64,000 nucleotides of DNA, from assembly GCA_973895155.1 (NCBI GenBank), contig OZ316891.1:18600001-18664000 (forward strand). Reading direction: 5' to 3'. Position numbers and translations under genes: made by a program. Below are positions 23,038 to 34,231 of this stretch, in pieces. The DNA comes from Marsupella aquatica. Its lineage: Eukaryota > Marchantiophyta. The notes below the pieces were generated by a model. It was not told where the DNA came from. It made no database searches and worked only from the letters and a program-made list of their open reading frames with translations. Every line of letters begins with the position of its first letter. The first letter of the stretch is position 1.

Positions 23038-23313
23038 GTAGTAGTACACAGAATCCAGAAATTAATGGTGGAGCTTCAGAGTGAGTATCTAGAAGAGATG
23101 GGCCAAGGATCAAGCTTGCACCATTTCTTGGCACTGGACACGAGCAAGAACTTGCACGTTAAATTGCTCTCTAGGACATTCAAGAGGGCCACTTTGTATT
23201 TCTCCATCCAGAGGATGAATGGGAAAAGAAGAATGACCAATAATATTTCTGGTTGGTGAGAGCTTTGGGTGTTGTGGACCAAAACCATGAAGTTCCTTCG
23301 GGAGATTTGCAAT

Positions 23314-24364
23314 CCTTGGGCCCTCAACCTCGCCCTCAACGTTACTAATACATGAAGGACATGCGAACAATGCAAGGGTATTTTTAATGTAATGCAAACA
23401 AATTTTTGTAATAGTTTTTACTTAAAGTAGGCAACATCCCTGTATATACATTTGACACAATATTAGTAATAAGGCTCTTATCAAGCACATGTCACATTAA
23501 TCTTGTGCAAGGTACCCAAAATGCCAAGTACACGCGTCACTATATGGTTGGCACCCATGTCATCACTTCATTTGCACACGTGTCCATATAGTAAATCAGA
23601 CATTTACTTATTTGTTGTCTTAAGGCAGATTTGGTTTCGTGGGCCCCCTCATGGTGGGACAAATGGGTTTGGGTAGACATGTTTACCCGCTTGTTTAGGA
23701 GTTCAGTCAGGAGTTGAGTAAATTTTGGGCCAGGATCTTTGGGTCCAACTTGGTTGGGGTTCTGGGATTGATGGGGATCCATGGATCAATCCCACATGGA
23801 CAAACAAGATTATTTTTGAATTCCCTTGAATCAAACAACCAGGTATGAGGCCAGATGTGTTTGTGTGTGGGGGTGGAGGGGGGTTATTGGGTGTTCAAAC
23901 AATGTTTGTTCTAGTTGGTTTAGACTTTGGAGTATTATTCCTGGATTATACATATAGTACTAATGAAACTAGAAGTTCATAGGCACTTTTGCAAACATTG
24001 AGAGGAGAATGCATGCATCTTTGTATACTATGGGAAGAACTATAATTTTCCGGTACTAATTTTGTTCATAGATCTATATGAAATATATGTACCCTGAACA
24101 TCCGGTGTAACATACAAGTCCCCTAAGCAAAATGAAGTCTTATCTATTTACAGTATGATAGTTGTAATTTTAAAAATTAAGGGTGTTTTCAATTCCTTGA
24201 AAAACTCTATTATAATTTACAAAAGGATAAAATTTAATAGGAAAAGTTAATATTTTTATATTAACAAGGGAATTTTTTTGTGAACAAAAATAGTAAGAAG
24301 GGGTACACGGGGGTGCCTATTCTCATGGGGTTCACTTAATATAGTAAGAGTGAGGGCCTAGGGC
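23314..24364. mobile_element. 1,051-bp TIR element inserted in fragment B
   Basis: The duplication TTGCAAT flanks it at 23307-23313 and 24365-24371. The ends CCTTGGGCCCTCA (left) and, complemented, GCCCTAGGCCCTCA (right) are similar but imperfect. Joining the flanks at one TTGCAAT gives one reading frame from VVDQNHEVPSGDLQ into CNESIPTSTRY and FQVQWWRP, which strongly supports these limits. There is no coding capacity; the interior is AT-rich. Because of the assembly duplication, its right part appears again at 25048-25873. Confidence 0.72.
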
Positions 24365-24947
24365 TTGCAATGCAATGAGAGTATTCCTACTAGTACACGG
24401 TATGCTCCTATGTTCCAAGTGCAATGGTGGAGGCCTAAACATGGTAAACATGATGCACCGGATCATGTGCAATATTCACGTTGCTTTCAGACCACTAAGA
24501 CTTGGGAGGTGGATCCTGGGTTTGACAGTGCCATTGAACGTTGGTAATTTGCTAATTCTGCTATTAATGTATGGATTCAAGTCACGCTCTAGAGAAGAAA
24601 ATGTAATTGAGTTTGGTAAAGAGAAAGAGTTGGAGACTCTTTCTCTAGAGAACCCGATAAATTTATCGGAATTACAATTCCAGTTCGAGTAACATCTATG
24701 TAAGATTGACTTGTCATTTGGTGGCAATGTCCTGACCCGAGCGGATTGCGATAAATTTATCGCATTTTGCATTCCTCAGTTGCATTCCTTTGAAGAATTG
24801 AATATGTTTGAAGAACATCAAATAGAATTATAGGAGTGAGCAATCATTCCATATACTATATTCAAGGTCCGATAAATTTATCAGAGTCTTCATTCCTTTG
24901 ACGGATTAAGGATTATTTGAGTCGACTCCGATAAATTTATCGGAGTC
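23539..24947. repeat. 1,409-bp direct duplication flanking the gap, left copy
   Basis: It matches 25048-26456 at a constant offset of 1,509 with no difference seen. The two copies abut the two sides of a 100-N gap. This is the pattern of two contigs whose overlapping ends were scaffolded without being merged. It includes the first 313 bp of the right arm. Confidence 0.92.
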
Positions 24948-25047
24948 NNNNNNNNNNNNNNNNNNNNNNNNNNNNNNNNNNNNNNNNNNNNNNNNNNNNN
25001 NNNNNNNNNNNNNNNNNNNNNNNNNNNNNNNNNNNNNNNNNNNNNNN
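24948..25047. other. Assembly gap of exactly 100 N
   Basis: One hundred N bases, a conventional placeholder for a gap of unknown size. The left flank stops in the GATAAATTTATC repeat of the right arm, and the right flank restarts 1,409 bp upstream of the same point. Confidence 0.99.
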
Positions 25048-26456
25048 ACTATATGGTTGGCACCCATGTCATCACTTCATTTGCACACGTGTCCATATAG
25101 TAAATCAGACATTTACTTATTTGTTGTCTTAAGGCAGATTTGGTTTCGTGGGCCCCCTCATGGTGGGACAAATGGGTTTGGGTAGACATGTTTACCCGCT
25201 TGTTTAGGAGTTCAGTCAGGAGTTGAGTAAATTTTGGGCCAGGATCTTTGGGTCCAACTTGGTTGGGGTTCTGGGATTGATGGGGATCCATGGATCAATC
25301 CCACATGGACAAACAAGATTATTTTTGAATTCCCTTGAATCAAACAACCAGGTATGAGGCCAGATGTGTTTGTGTGTGGGGGTGGAGGGGGGTTATTGGG
25401 TGTTCAAACAATGTTTGTTCTAGTTGGTTTAGACTTTGGAGTATTATTCCTGGATTATACATATAGTACTAATGAAACTAGAAGTTCATAGGCACTTTTG
25501 CAAACATTGAGAGGAGAATGCATGCATCTTTGTATACTATGGGAAGAACTATAATTTTCCGGTACTAATTTTGTTCATAGATCTATATGAAATATATGTA
25601 CCCTGAACATCCGGTGTAACATACAAGTCCCCTAAGCAAAATGAAGTCTTATCTATTTACAGTATGATAGTTGTAATTTTAAAAATTAAGGGTGTTTTCA
25701 ATTCCTTGAAAAACTCTATTATAATTTACAAAAGGATAAAATTTAATAGGAAAAGTTAATATTTTTATATTAACAAGGGAATTTTTTTGTGAACAAAAAT
25801 AGTAAGAAGGGGTACACGGGGGTGCCTATTCTCATGGGGTTCACTTAATATAGTAAGAGTGAGGGCCTAGGGCTTGCAATGCAATGAGAGTATTCCTACT
25901 AGTACACGGTATGCTCCTATGTTCCAAGTGCAATGGTGGAGGCCTAAACATGGTAAACATGATGCACCGGATCATGTGCAATATTCACGTTGCTTTCAGA
26001 CCACTAAGACTTGGGAGGTGGATCCTGGGTTTGACAGTGCCATTGAACGTTGGTAATTTGCTAATTCTGCTATTAATGTATGGATTCAAGTCACGCTCTA
26101 GAGAAGAAAATGTAATTGAGTTTGGTAAAGAGAAAGAGTTGGAGACTCTTTCTCTAGAGAACCCGATAAATTTATCGGAATTACAATTCCAGTTCGAGTA
26201 ACATCTATGTAAGATTGACTTGTCATTTGGTGGCAATGTCCTGACCCGAGCGGATTGCGATAAATTTATCGCATTTTGCATTCCTCAGTTGCATTCCTTT
26301 GAAGAATTGAATATGTTTGAAGAACATCAAATAGAATTATAGGAGTGAGCAATCATTCCATATACTATATTCAAGGTCCGATAAATTTATCAGAGTCTTC
26401 ATTCCTTTGACGGATTAAGGATTATTTGAGTCGACTCCGATAAATTTATCGGAGTC
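25048..26456. repeat. 1,409-bp direct duplication flanking the gap, right copy
   Basis: Same sequence as 23539-24947. It contains the right part of the 1,051-bp TIR element, the C-terminal piece of DUF7869-like fragment B (about 25874-26099) and the start of the right arm from 26144. If the gap is an unmerged overlap, only one copy exists in the genome. Confidence 0.92.
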
Positions 26457-29400
26457 TTCATTCCTTTGACGGATTAAGGATTATTTGAGACTTCAATAAA
26501 TTTATCGGAGTTGACATTCCTTTGACGGATTGAGGATTAGTTGAGACTCCGATAAATTTATCAGAGTCTTCATTCCTTTGACGGATTAAGGATTATTTGA
26601 GACTCCGATAAATTTATCAGAGTCTCCATTCATCTAATGGATTAAGGATTATTTGAGACTCCGATAAATTGCAAAGATTGACCTAGAAGACATGACTTCT
26701 ACATGAGTCAGGCTAAACTAGAAGTGTGTCTCCGATAGATTCCAAAGATTGATATTGTTTTATCATTATAGAAAGTTACAAAACTAAGAATTGTTGGTAT
26801 GTTGTTTGTGGGTGTACATAGATAGTCATGTTTGAACTCATTTTGAAGCCCTCAATGAGCCCAGTCTAATAGCGATGTTATGTTGTCCATATTATCTTTC
26901 AATACAAGATAATAATAGGGACAATATTTTTTACTCAAAACCTCATGCTAATGGATCTAACCTCGAGCGACCAACCAGGAGTACCCAAAATATAAGGAAG
27001 AATGAAAGTTACGATAAATTTATCGTTGTTTGTATTCCAAAGATTGATATTGTTTTATCATTATAGAAAATTACAAAACTAAAAATGGTTGACATGTTAT
27101 TTGTGGATTTACATAGATAGTCATGTTTGGACTCATTTTGAAGCCCTCAATGAGCCCAATCTAACAGCGGTGTTATGTTGTCTATATTATCTTTCAATAC
27201 AAGATAATAATAGGGATAATAGTTTTTACTCAAAACCTCGTGCTAATGGATCTAACCTCGAGAGACCAACCAGGAGTACCCAAAATATAAGGAGGAATGA
27301 AAGTTGCGATAAATTTATTGTTGTTTGTATTCCAAAGATTGATATTGTTTTATCATTATAGAAAGTTACAAAACTAAGAATGGTTGACTTTTCTGTTGAC
27401 TCTGCTAGCTTCCTCGTGATCCAAGTAATTGAAAGGCGGGCAGGGGCAGCGACAGCATTTAGAGAAAGAGTCTGGCCTGAAAAAGTGTCAGGGACCTTAG
27501 CCAAAACGTTAAAACGCGGGGTGGGTTTCTGGTAGGTAGTGGGAGAGAACCAAGGCACATTTAATGACATTACAGGGATTTCTCTCTCTGAATCATTTTT
27601 CTCCATTAATACCTGAAATTTGCTAAGAGAAAACCAAGGAAGTTCATTTTGCAATGCCCTGAAAAAAATGGACAGCACCTGTAAGCCGTGGTTAATGAAG
27701 TTCCTCCTTTTTGCTCCTTTCATATCTCACACTGACAATAAAGGTGTAGCTTTGCAAAGTACTAGTCGCAATGGAGTATCTCCACTGGTTATTGGGGTCT
27801 ACTATAATGCTATGTTGACCAAACCCAGTAAGCCCGGGTTGAGCTTACTGGCAAGTTTATGTGTTGCCTGACACTGAAACTCATCACATTACAGCTCAGA
27901 AAGGGGTCAAATGATGCATATTCCTCTTTATTCCCCAACTGGTCCTGACTTCTCCCGGACCCCTTCCCGGCCTGGTCTTGCGCTCCCCCGGACTCTCCGG
28001 TTTAGAAAGCCGGTCCCCCGGTTTGGGTTTGGGTCCAGGGTAATGTATACAGTAAGCGTACACAGTTGGAGACTCTCATATGCAGCACTGCCAGATACCA
28101 TCAGATACTATTGCTACAGCACTCAGGTTCGATTAGAGTACGAGCCCTTGCATATGAAAGACTCCATTGCATAACAGATTCAGGGAGAGTAATATCCTGA
28201 AACCTTGCAACTAGATTGGAACGAAATTAGCTGACGTGAAACGAAAATCTGTCGTGCGGATGGGTAATTGTAACGTGTGAGCAAACAGTAAAATTTTTCC
28301 TCGCACCAGCAGAAAAAATTCTTGCATGACCCCTATTTTTCTACATGCAATTACCTCCCTATCAACTACCTTGCTGTTATCAACTACCTGGCTGGTAACA
28401 TCTCTTTTGGGGACTCCCTTTTTGCTAGCGAGCTAGCCATTTGCAGCCTTTAAAAAAACACAAAAAATGTAAAAGTCACCAAAAAGCAAAAAATTGGAAC
28501 CATTATTGTCTAGCTATCAAAATCTACTGTTTGCTCGCAACATAGAATACCTCCGTGCGGATGAGAATACCTCCGTGCGGACGCAACATAGAATACCTCC
28601 GTGCGGATGTGAGTCAACAATTGATGTGCAGAATTATTGTTTGATGAAGAGCTTGTTTCACTGCAGCGTAGCCGAGCGTACTCATTGACCAGTCGGTCTT
28701 CAGTTGCCTTGTTCGATCATCCCTATGGGAATCTTTCTTCGGGAAAGGTTGGTTATGCAAGTATGTGTAATCGGTATAAAGCGAAAGGGGAATCCAGATG
28801 CAATTCTCTTATGCTGCTTGAGTACTGATTATGTTGCACCGGTAAGTTGGAAGTCTCGAAAGTTGATTATGAAACCATCGCTTTTTTCAACCTTACACGT
28901 GAGTTCTGCTCTCTTGGTTTGCACATTTGTGTGCACCAAAGAGTCTCGTCAAATAGAACAAACACAGGGCGTGCATGAATATCACGACGATGGCTGCGGA
29001 AAGAACTCAGGATGGAGTGATTACGGAGGCAAGTCATCAGGGTAGGACTGGTGGTCCTGGTGATGGCTTGTACTTGGTGGACCAGACAGGAGAACCTCGT
29101 CAGAACGTTTTCGCCATGGTTAGCGGAGATGGGAAAGAGAGCTACAGTCGGAATTCGAAATTGCAAGGCTCATTCGTCGAGCAAGTGTCGCAGTTAGTTC
29201 TCGGTGAAGCGCTCGAACGAGTGACTCTTCCCTCTAAGGAAAGCCCAATGATCTTGGCAGATCTCGGCAGCTCTTCGGGTCCTAACGCCGTCAACATTGT
29301 ATCTTTCATGGTTGAGAAACTGAGACACAGGTTGCCCCAAGATACTGAATTCCAAGCATATTTTAATGATCTGACCAGTAATGACTTCAATACTCTGTTC

Positions 29401-31168
29401 CAGCACTTAGGCAATGATCCTAGAGCGCAGAATTTCTTCGCATCTGGAGTGCCAGGTTCCTATTTTGGCCGTCTTTTTCCTCGGTCATCTGTCCATGTCT
29501 TCCATTCGTCCAGCGGTCTTCATTGGCTCTCTGAGGTTTGTCATCCTCATCAGGCTATTCGCTTGTGTTCGTTTACATCCGAATCCCTATTGAGCAAAGG
29601 ATTTTCTGGTTGACTGTTTATGCACACTGTTGAATGGACTCCGCTTTGGACTGATGTAGATGCCGATACACTCTTCATCGTTAGTGATGAAATTGGTTTA
29701 GGAAAACAGAGACAGAGTGAATCTCTTGCTCTAGGTGAAACGACAAACAGCAGCGATAGTGATTACTCCCGTCAAGCTTGTCCTTGAAAGCATTAGACAT
29801 ACTCATGGATCGTAAGGCAGCTCTGCAACCACTCAAAACGATGTCGATTGCTTATCCTGATTGGAAGTTTGACTATAAAGCTTAATGGAATTATGATTTG
29901 CAGAACTCTGCAGATGGACGAGGAAGCAGACGGATAAGGCAGTTTCCTACATCGCGCTCTATACCAGAAACTTTTAAACCACAAGCCTCCTTGGACCTGA
30001 GGAACTTTCTCCTAGTTAGATCAACAGAGCTGGTTTCAGGAGGATTGTTGTTTATGGTGTTTATGGGGAAATCAGCCCCGGAGCCAAATTCTACCATGGA
30101 TGATCTTGTGGATGCATTTTCGGCGGATCTCGATGAAGTCTGGAGTGAGCTAAGCGCGGAGGTACGCAGTTGCAAGGACCCACTCATGCATTTTCTCTAA
30201 GTCTGTGATTCTCGTAAGGATTCTTATGAACTTGAAAAGTCTTCGGTAGTTGAGCTTGCACGTCATGATAGAGCAATGATTTTCTACCGCTTAGTCTTCT
30301 CACTCGTTCATGGGGACCTCACAGTACCAGCCAAGGTCCTTCATAATAAGTATGACCCAGATCTTTCGGAATTCATGCATGCGATCAAGGTTATTCGGGG
30401 GTCACTCGTACTTTGCACTTTAGATTCAAGTTCGTGGGATTTCATTGCTAATCTTTTAAATTGTTTTCTTCCTTTCGTTTTCAATAGTGATACTCTGAGG
30501 CTACCTTGGCCGCTAAATCAATCACATACCTCTTTACAGGGCCTCCTATCTGAGCAAAAGCGTGATGCATTCAGCATTCCAATCTATTCCCGTACAATTG
30601 AAGATGTAGACGAAGCACTAGCATCTTGTGCTTCTTTGTTTACTGTGTTGACAGCTAAATTGCACAGATATGAAATCAGTGCCGCTGAATTCTTTGCAAC
30701 CTCAAATGCTAGTGAAATATATAAAAGGGTGATGGGCATTTTCAAATCTGTGACGGATAATGTTTTCCAAGCTTATTTTGGCAATGAGCTTGTGGAGGTG
30801 ATGTGGGAACGGTATGAGGAACTTATCAAGAAGAAGGTGACGAGGAACCCTCAATATCTCCGGTTAGACTCTTCAGTGTGGATTGTGAGCTTGATCTCTA
30901 AGTAGTGTAAATCTTTCTGCGGGTAAATGATGGACATTGCTGTCGAAGACCCCTTCTTATGATATGTATTGCATTGCAACACACTTTGAGCGGGGATTGT
31001 CGCTGCATGGTAACAGTTTCAGAGGTGGTTATTACAACGTGAAGTTATCACTTGTCAGGTGACATGAGTTTCTAAGAAACTTGTGAGAAGAGAAAGTCTC
31101 CAAGTTTTGCAAAATCACGACCATTCTAAACAAGGAGTAAGCTCTCATCAGGACAATCCATAAGCCGA
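26144..31168. repeat. Right arm of the 5,025-bp inverted repeat
   Basis: Reverse complement of 16764-21788 with constant mirror offset and three differences noticed. The outer end, ...CCATAAGCCGA at 31168, is a fragment of the 130-140-bp tandem repeat that continues only on the left side. The inner end reads GAGAAAGAGT-TGG-AGACTCTTTCTC, a small palindrome at the junction. The inner part contains mirrored copies of the 56-bp and 290-bp repeats. Confidence 0.95.
28975..30905 (+). CDS. SABATH-family carboxyl methyltransferase, right copy
   Basis: Exons 28975-29535, 29904-30161 and 30540-30905, joined in phase 0 (HWLSE to NSADGRG; DEVWSELSAE to GLLSEQKRDAF), give about 394 residues. Domain order is as in the left copy: N-terminal extension, NVFAMVSGDGKESYSRNSKLQ-type opening with Gln64, SAM motif, GVPGSYFGRLFP, Trp184, then ELVSGGLLFMVFMG, and a C-terminal helical cap ending in VWIVSLISK. 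The segment after HWLSE is shorter than in most family members, which have a VP...NKG loop there. The Cys usual in the SAM motif (ADLGCSSGPN) is Ser. The gene is transcribed away from its mirror copy. Substrate unknown; Met6 is an alternative start. Confidence 0.85.
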
Positions 31169-33161
31169 CCCGTACCTTTGTGAAAGGCACTTATGTTGAG
31201 CGTGTTCTTGGCCAAAAAGTCAATTGGGCCGCATATGCATCGTCGAAGCTAAAGGGGCAGATAATCCAGTGGGAGAGAGAGGGAAAGGGTAGGCCAGACG
31301 GGCCTCCTTGTGTTAGGAAGCCCCGTCTTTACAAGAGTCCTGTGTCAATAGAGACTGCCCCGCAGTCTAAGAGCGAACCAAAATCAGCAGATGCCTCCAA
31401 GGAGTTTGAATTGTCTCTTTGGGATAATGTAGCCAATGATAAGACTCCGGGGGTTGGATTGGTCAATGAGGAACTTACCACCCTATGTAAGGCTATTGTC
31501 TGTGATGTCCCAAAGGTGCCCTTTTATCAAACTGAGCCTACCGGACTTCTACTATCCATGCTTGACTCAGTAATTTTGTCTACAAAGTGCCAAAAATGTG
31601 AGGCTCTGCTAGACGCTGCCAAGGTTGAAGCCAGTTTGAAGGCCCTAGATGCAGCTGAACGGGATCACCCAACAACCGTGGAAAAGCTTAATGAGCAGTT
31701 GAGATCTATGGAACAAGAACAAGATCAATTGCGGGAGATGGTAGACTCTACAGACAAGGAAGTCGATGACATCATTTTAGACCTCGAGCTAGAGGCCAAC
31801 AAGGAAGATGAGGGCTCTAGGAATGAGGTATATTCACCCTACCTTGCAGGGGAATCATTCGTAGTCTTTCATTCCTTGATTATTTTGCATCATCAGAAAG
31901 AATTATGGAGTGTATTAGTCTAGCATTGTTGTACTCTTACAAATTTGAATTGTTTCCGATGGTTACAGGGCATTGAGTTCAGTACTCTCTTGGAAACCCG
32001 ACTTAAAAACTCAAGAGCCAAAATTGCTGAGTTGAAGGGCCGCCAAGAGACCATATCGGGAGGGATATGGTGAAGGTGACCGAGATCATTGCAGCCGAGC
32101 AGAAGCGGTTTGAAGCATCATCAGGGATGGTGTCCCGATTGAAAAAAGTGGCTGTAGCTGTGGATGCAGACTTGAAGGAGCTTAACTTGGCGGAGGAAGC
32201 ACAAAAGTCTAAATATGCAACTCTGGAGAGGGTATTGCATAATCCCTGTCCAACCTTGAGGCTGACCTTTGTTGCGACACTTACTTCTCCAGTGTCAACC
32301 CAAGTTCTGTTATCAAGTTGTCCCGTTTGTTGCAATGGTTATCATTGCTGCAATTGGATCCCAGCATCCTGTGGGCACACATATCATCCGAGTTGTCTTT
32401 TTTCTTTGATTGGTGATTCAAAGGATACTCCTAAGTGTGAAGCTTGTGGGCTACCATTTTCTGATGATTGGTTACGAACGTGGGGCTTACCCACACACGG
32501 AGAACAGAGGCGAGTAAGTTACATAGATCACATGAAAAGAGTGTACTATGGGGCGCCAAGTATTGATCTTTTCAGTAGGAGACAACTCGTACAACAAATC
32601 CAAACTGTGCATGAACAGGTACGGAAAATGAGACAAGTGATGCATGCATTATCAATTCCTTTGTTGTTGTCTGCACTTAATTGGATAGTCCAAGTGGTTG
32701 TTCCAATTTTAAAGTCTCCAATAGTGTATTGACCCTCAATACTATTACATGTGTGCATTCAGGCAAACCTCCAAGCTGAAGGTGAAACGTTGCTACTTGC
32801 TTTGGAGGCGGCTCCCATGTCACAAAAGCTGGGAAACAAGTCTGGGAAAGATGATAACCAAGATGGCGAGTCTACAGGGAGGATTTTGACACCCAAAACT
32901 GAGGGTCGGGAATTGGGGAAAAGAACGAGGGCTTTGGAATCATCTAGGAAGGTGCTAAGTAGACCTTTGACGACTCCAGAGCTACTCACAATGCGGTTTA
33001 GCCCAGAGTCCATGTCTCAGGTTTCCTCCAGGCAAATGTTAGACCTACTTGGAGTTGGCCATGGACATCCAGTTGTACCACAAATACTCGATTTCAAAGG
33101 CCCTCCTAAATCCTCTGCACCGCCAGCCAGTTCCAGAAAGAGATTGTGGCTTCCTTCTTGA
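31169..33161 (+). pseudogene. 5'-truncated coiled-coil and RING-like zinc protein gene
   Basis: Coding sequence is open right from the end of the inverted repeat (TRTFVKGTYVERVLGQ). Three exons fit with GT-AG introns in phase 0: to 31827, 31969-32618 and 32763-33161. Exon 1 ends in a heptad-rich helical region (VEKLNEQLRSMEQEQDQLRE). Exon 2 has a one-base frameshift at about 32045-32065, then a zinc module, CPVC...CNWIPASCGHTYHPSC...CEACGLPF, with RING-like spacing. Exon 3 is Ser/Lys-rich and ends in RKRLWLPS. I do not recognise the family; similar SCGHTYHPSC modules occur, from memory, in transposon-borne genes of mosses. The 5' part is lost where the arm was joined. An unknown function in the nucleus is only inference. 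Confidence 0.55.
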
Positions 33162-33599
33162 ACATGGACTAAGAAGCTGGCAATGGTCCACTCTGATTGA
33201 TTGTGATCAAATAATTTGATACATCCATGATGCATTTGTTGCATGGCCGAATTTGTTGTCAGTGTAATTTGTAAACTTTGTTACTGAATCAGATTTTTGC
33301 ATGTGTTGTTTCTTGGTGCAGGCAAGTAGAGGCCGGCGCAATACCCTTTTCTGATCAGATGGAGGATCAAGTTGGAAAGGTAAATCTGATTTCCATTTCT
33401 TTTAGATCAATCGGTACTTCTTGCTGGATGAACATTAGTCATGCTATAGATAAATTAGTTCGAGTCCTTGCTGTGAAGGATGGTTGATAGCGGAAGTTCT
33501 TGGCCAAGGACTGACAATTCTTGGATTGGAACTTGCAGTCATTTCACCCAGTCTTTCACCAAGTGAGTCGATACTGTCCTTGTCGAAGCTAGCACTCAT

Positions 33600-34085
33600 T
33601 GCAATCACTCCCACTAGTGCACACTAGTCTCCAAGGACTACGGAAATATCCTCTCCAAGGACTAGTTCTCCTTCCCAAGGACATGCGGTCCTTTGACAAG
33701 GACATGCAGTCCTTTTCCAAGGACTCTCGGTCCTTATCTAAGGACAAAGGTCCTCTTGCAAGGACTCCACTCGGACATCATCATTCCTTTAGGAAGGACT
33801 TTTGGTCCTTCTCCAAGGACTTGGGTCCTTTCAAGGACTTTTGGGTCCTTCTCCAAGGACTTAAGGTCCTTGAGTCGAAGGACTTGGGTCCTTTCAAGGA
33901 CTTTTGGGTCCTTCTCCAAGGACTTAAGGTCCTTGAGTCGAAGGACATGGGTCCTTTCAAGGACTTTTGGGTCCTTCTCCAAGGACTTCCCTCCTTCAAG
34001 TCCTTGTCCAACTACTTCCTGTCCTTCTTCAAGGACTTGCGCTCAAGGACCAGGACTCATCTCCTCAAGCCTGGTCCTTCACCAA
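33600..34085. repeat. Dense AAGGAC/GTCCTT inverted-motif array
   Basis: The hexamer AAGGAC and its complement GTCCTT alternate every 8-25 bp. Inside this, a unit of about 63 bp with TTTGGGTCCTTCTCCAAGGA and CTTGAGTCGAAGGAC repeats about three times (33825-33995). The region is able to form many hairpins. Frames through it (for example 33693-34148) are repeat artefacts. It resembles subterminal repeat arrays of CACTA elements, but I see no matching terminus. An array of the same motif is at about 36490-37430. Confidence 0.8.
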
Positions 34086-34231
34086 GGAGGCAGCAACTGT
34101 TCATTAATTTCTTTGCTTGCATGCCTTCTGCTCTTTGTTGTTCTGTAGGGATAAATAGCTAGCTGCAGTAACTATGGGTCTGTTTGACCTCACTACATAT
34201 TCTAAGATCCTTTTGTTTGATACAGTTGCAG

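Larger units (their letters stand above)
22240..24590 (+). pseudogene. Decayed DUF7869-like transposase (fragment B) with nested insertions
   Basis: Pieces match the C-terminal half of fragment A in order: VKYWEMVVQVLSG at about 22280-22320 (A has IEYWENVIRVFEG), YEFWPKTNHETGYKV at about 22680-22725, VFLHPEDEWEKK and FWLVRALGVVDQNHEVP at about 23190-23300, then FQVQWWRPKHGKHDAPDH and WEVDPGFDSAIERW at 24410-24545. The pieces are separated by elements at 22324-22618, 22751-23037 and 23314-24364. Removing the last with one TTGCAAT restores one frame across the join. Stop codons and a frameshift show the copy is dead. It stops just short of the right-arm sequence (24635, equivalent to 26144). 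Confidence 0.8.

Noticed and set aside
24365-24692. New small genes at 24365-24547 and 24375-24692 (and copies at 25874-26201)
   Set aside because: They are the C-terminus of a decayed DUF7869-like transposase and a shifted shadow of it, duplicated by the assembly overlap.
29626-29793. Extra exon in the first SABATH intron (a 55-codon frame starting MHTVEWTPLW)
   Set aside because: It does not match the family at this position, and exon 1 joins exon 2 in phase without it.
29898-30200. Separate short genes in the SABATH exons
   Set aside because: The three open frames join with GT-AG introns in phase 0 into one methyltransferase, so they are exons.
33611-33640. CACTAGTGCACACTAGTC as a CACTA terminus
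   Set aside because: No complementary terminus or 3-bp duplication found around the AAGGAC arrays or elsewhere.
33693-34148. Repeat-rich proteins encoded by the AAGGAC array
   Set aside because: Several frames on both strands are open because the repeat length and motif avoid stops; there is no start context or conserved domain.
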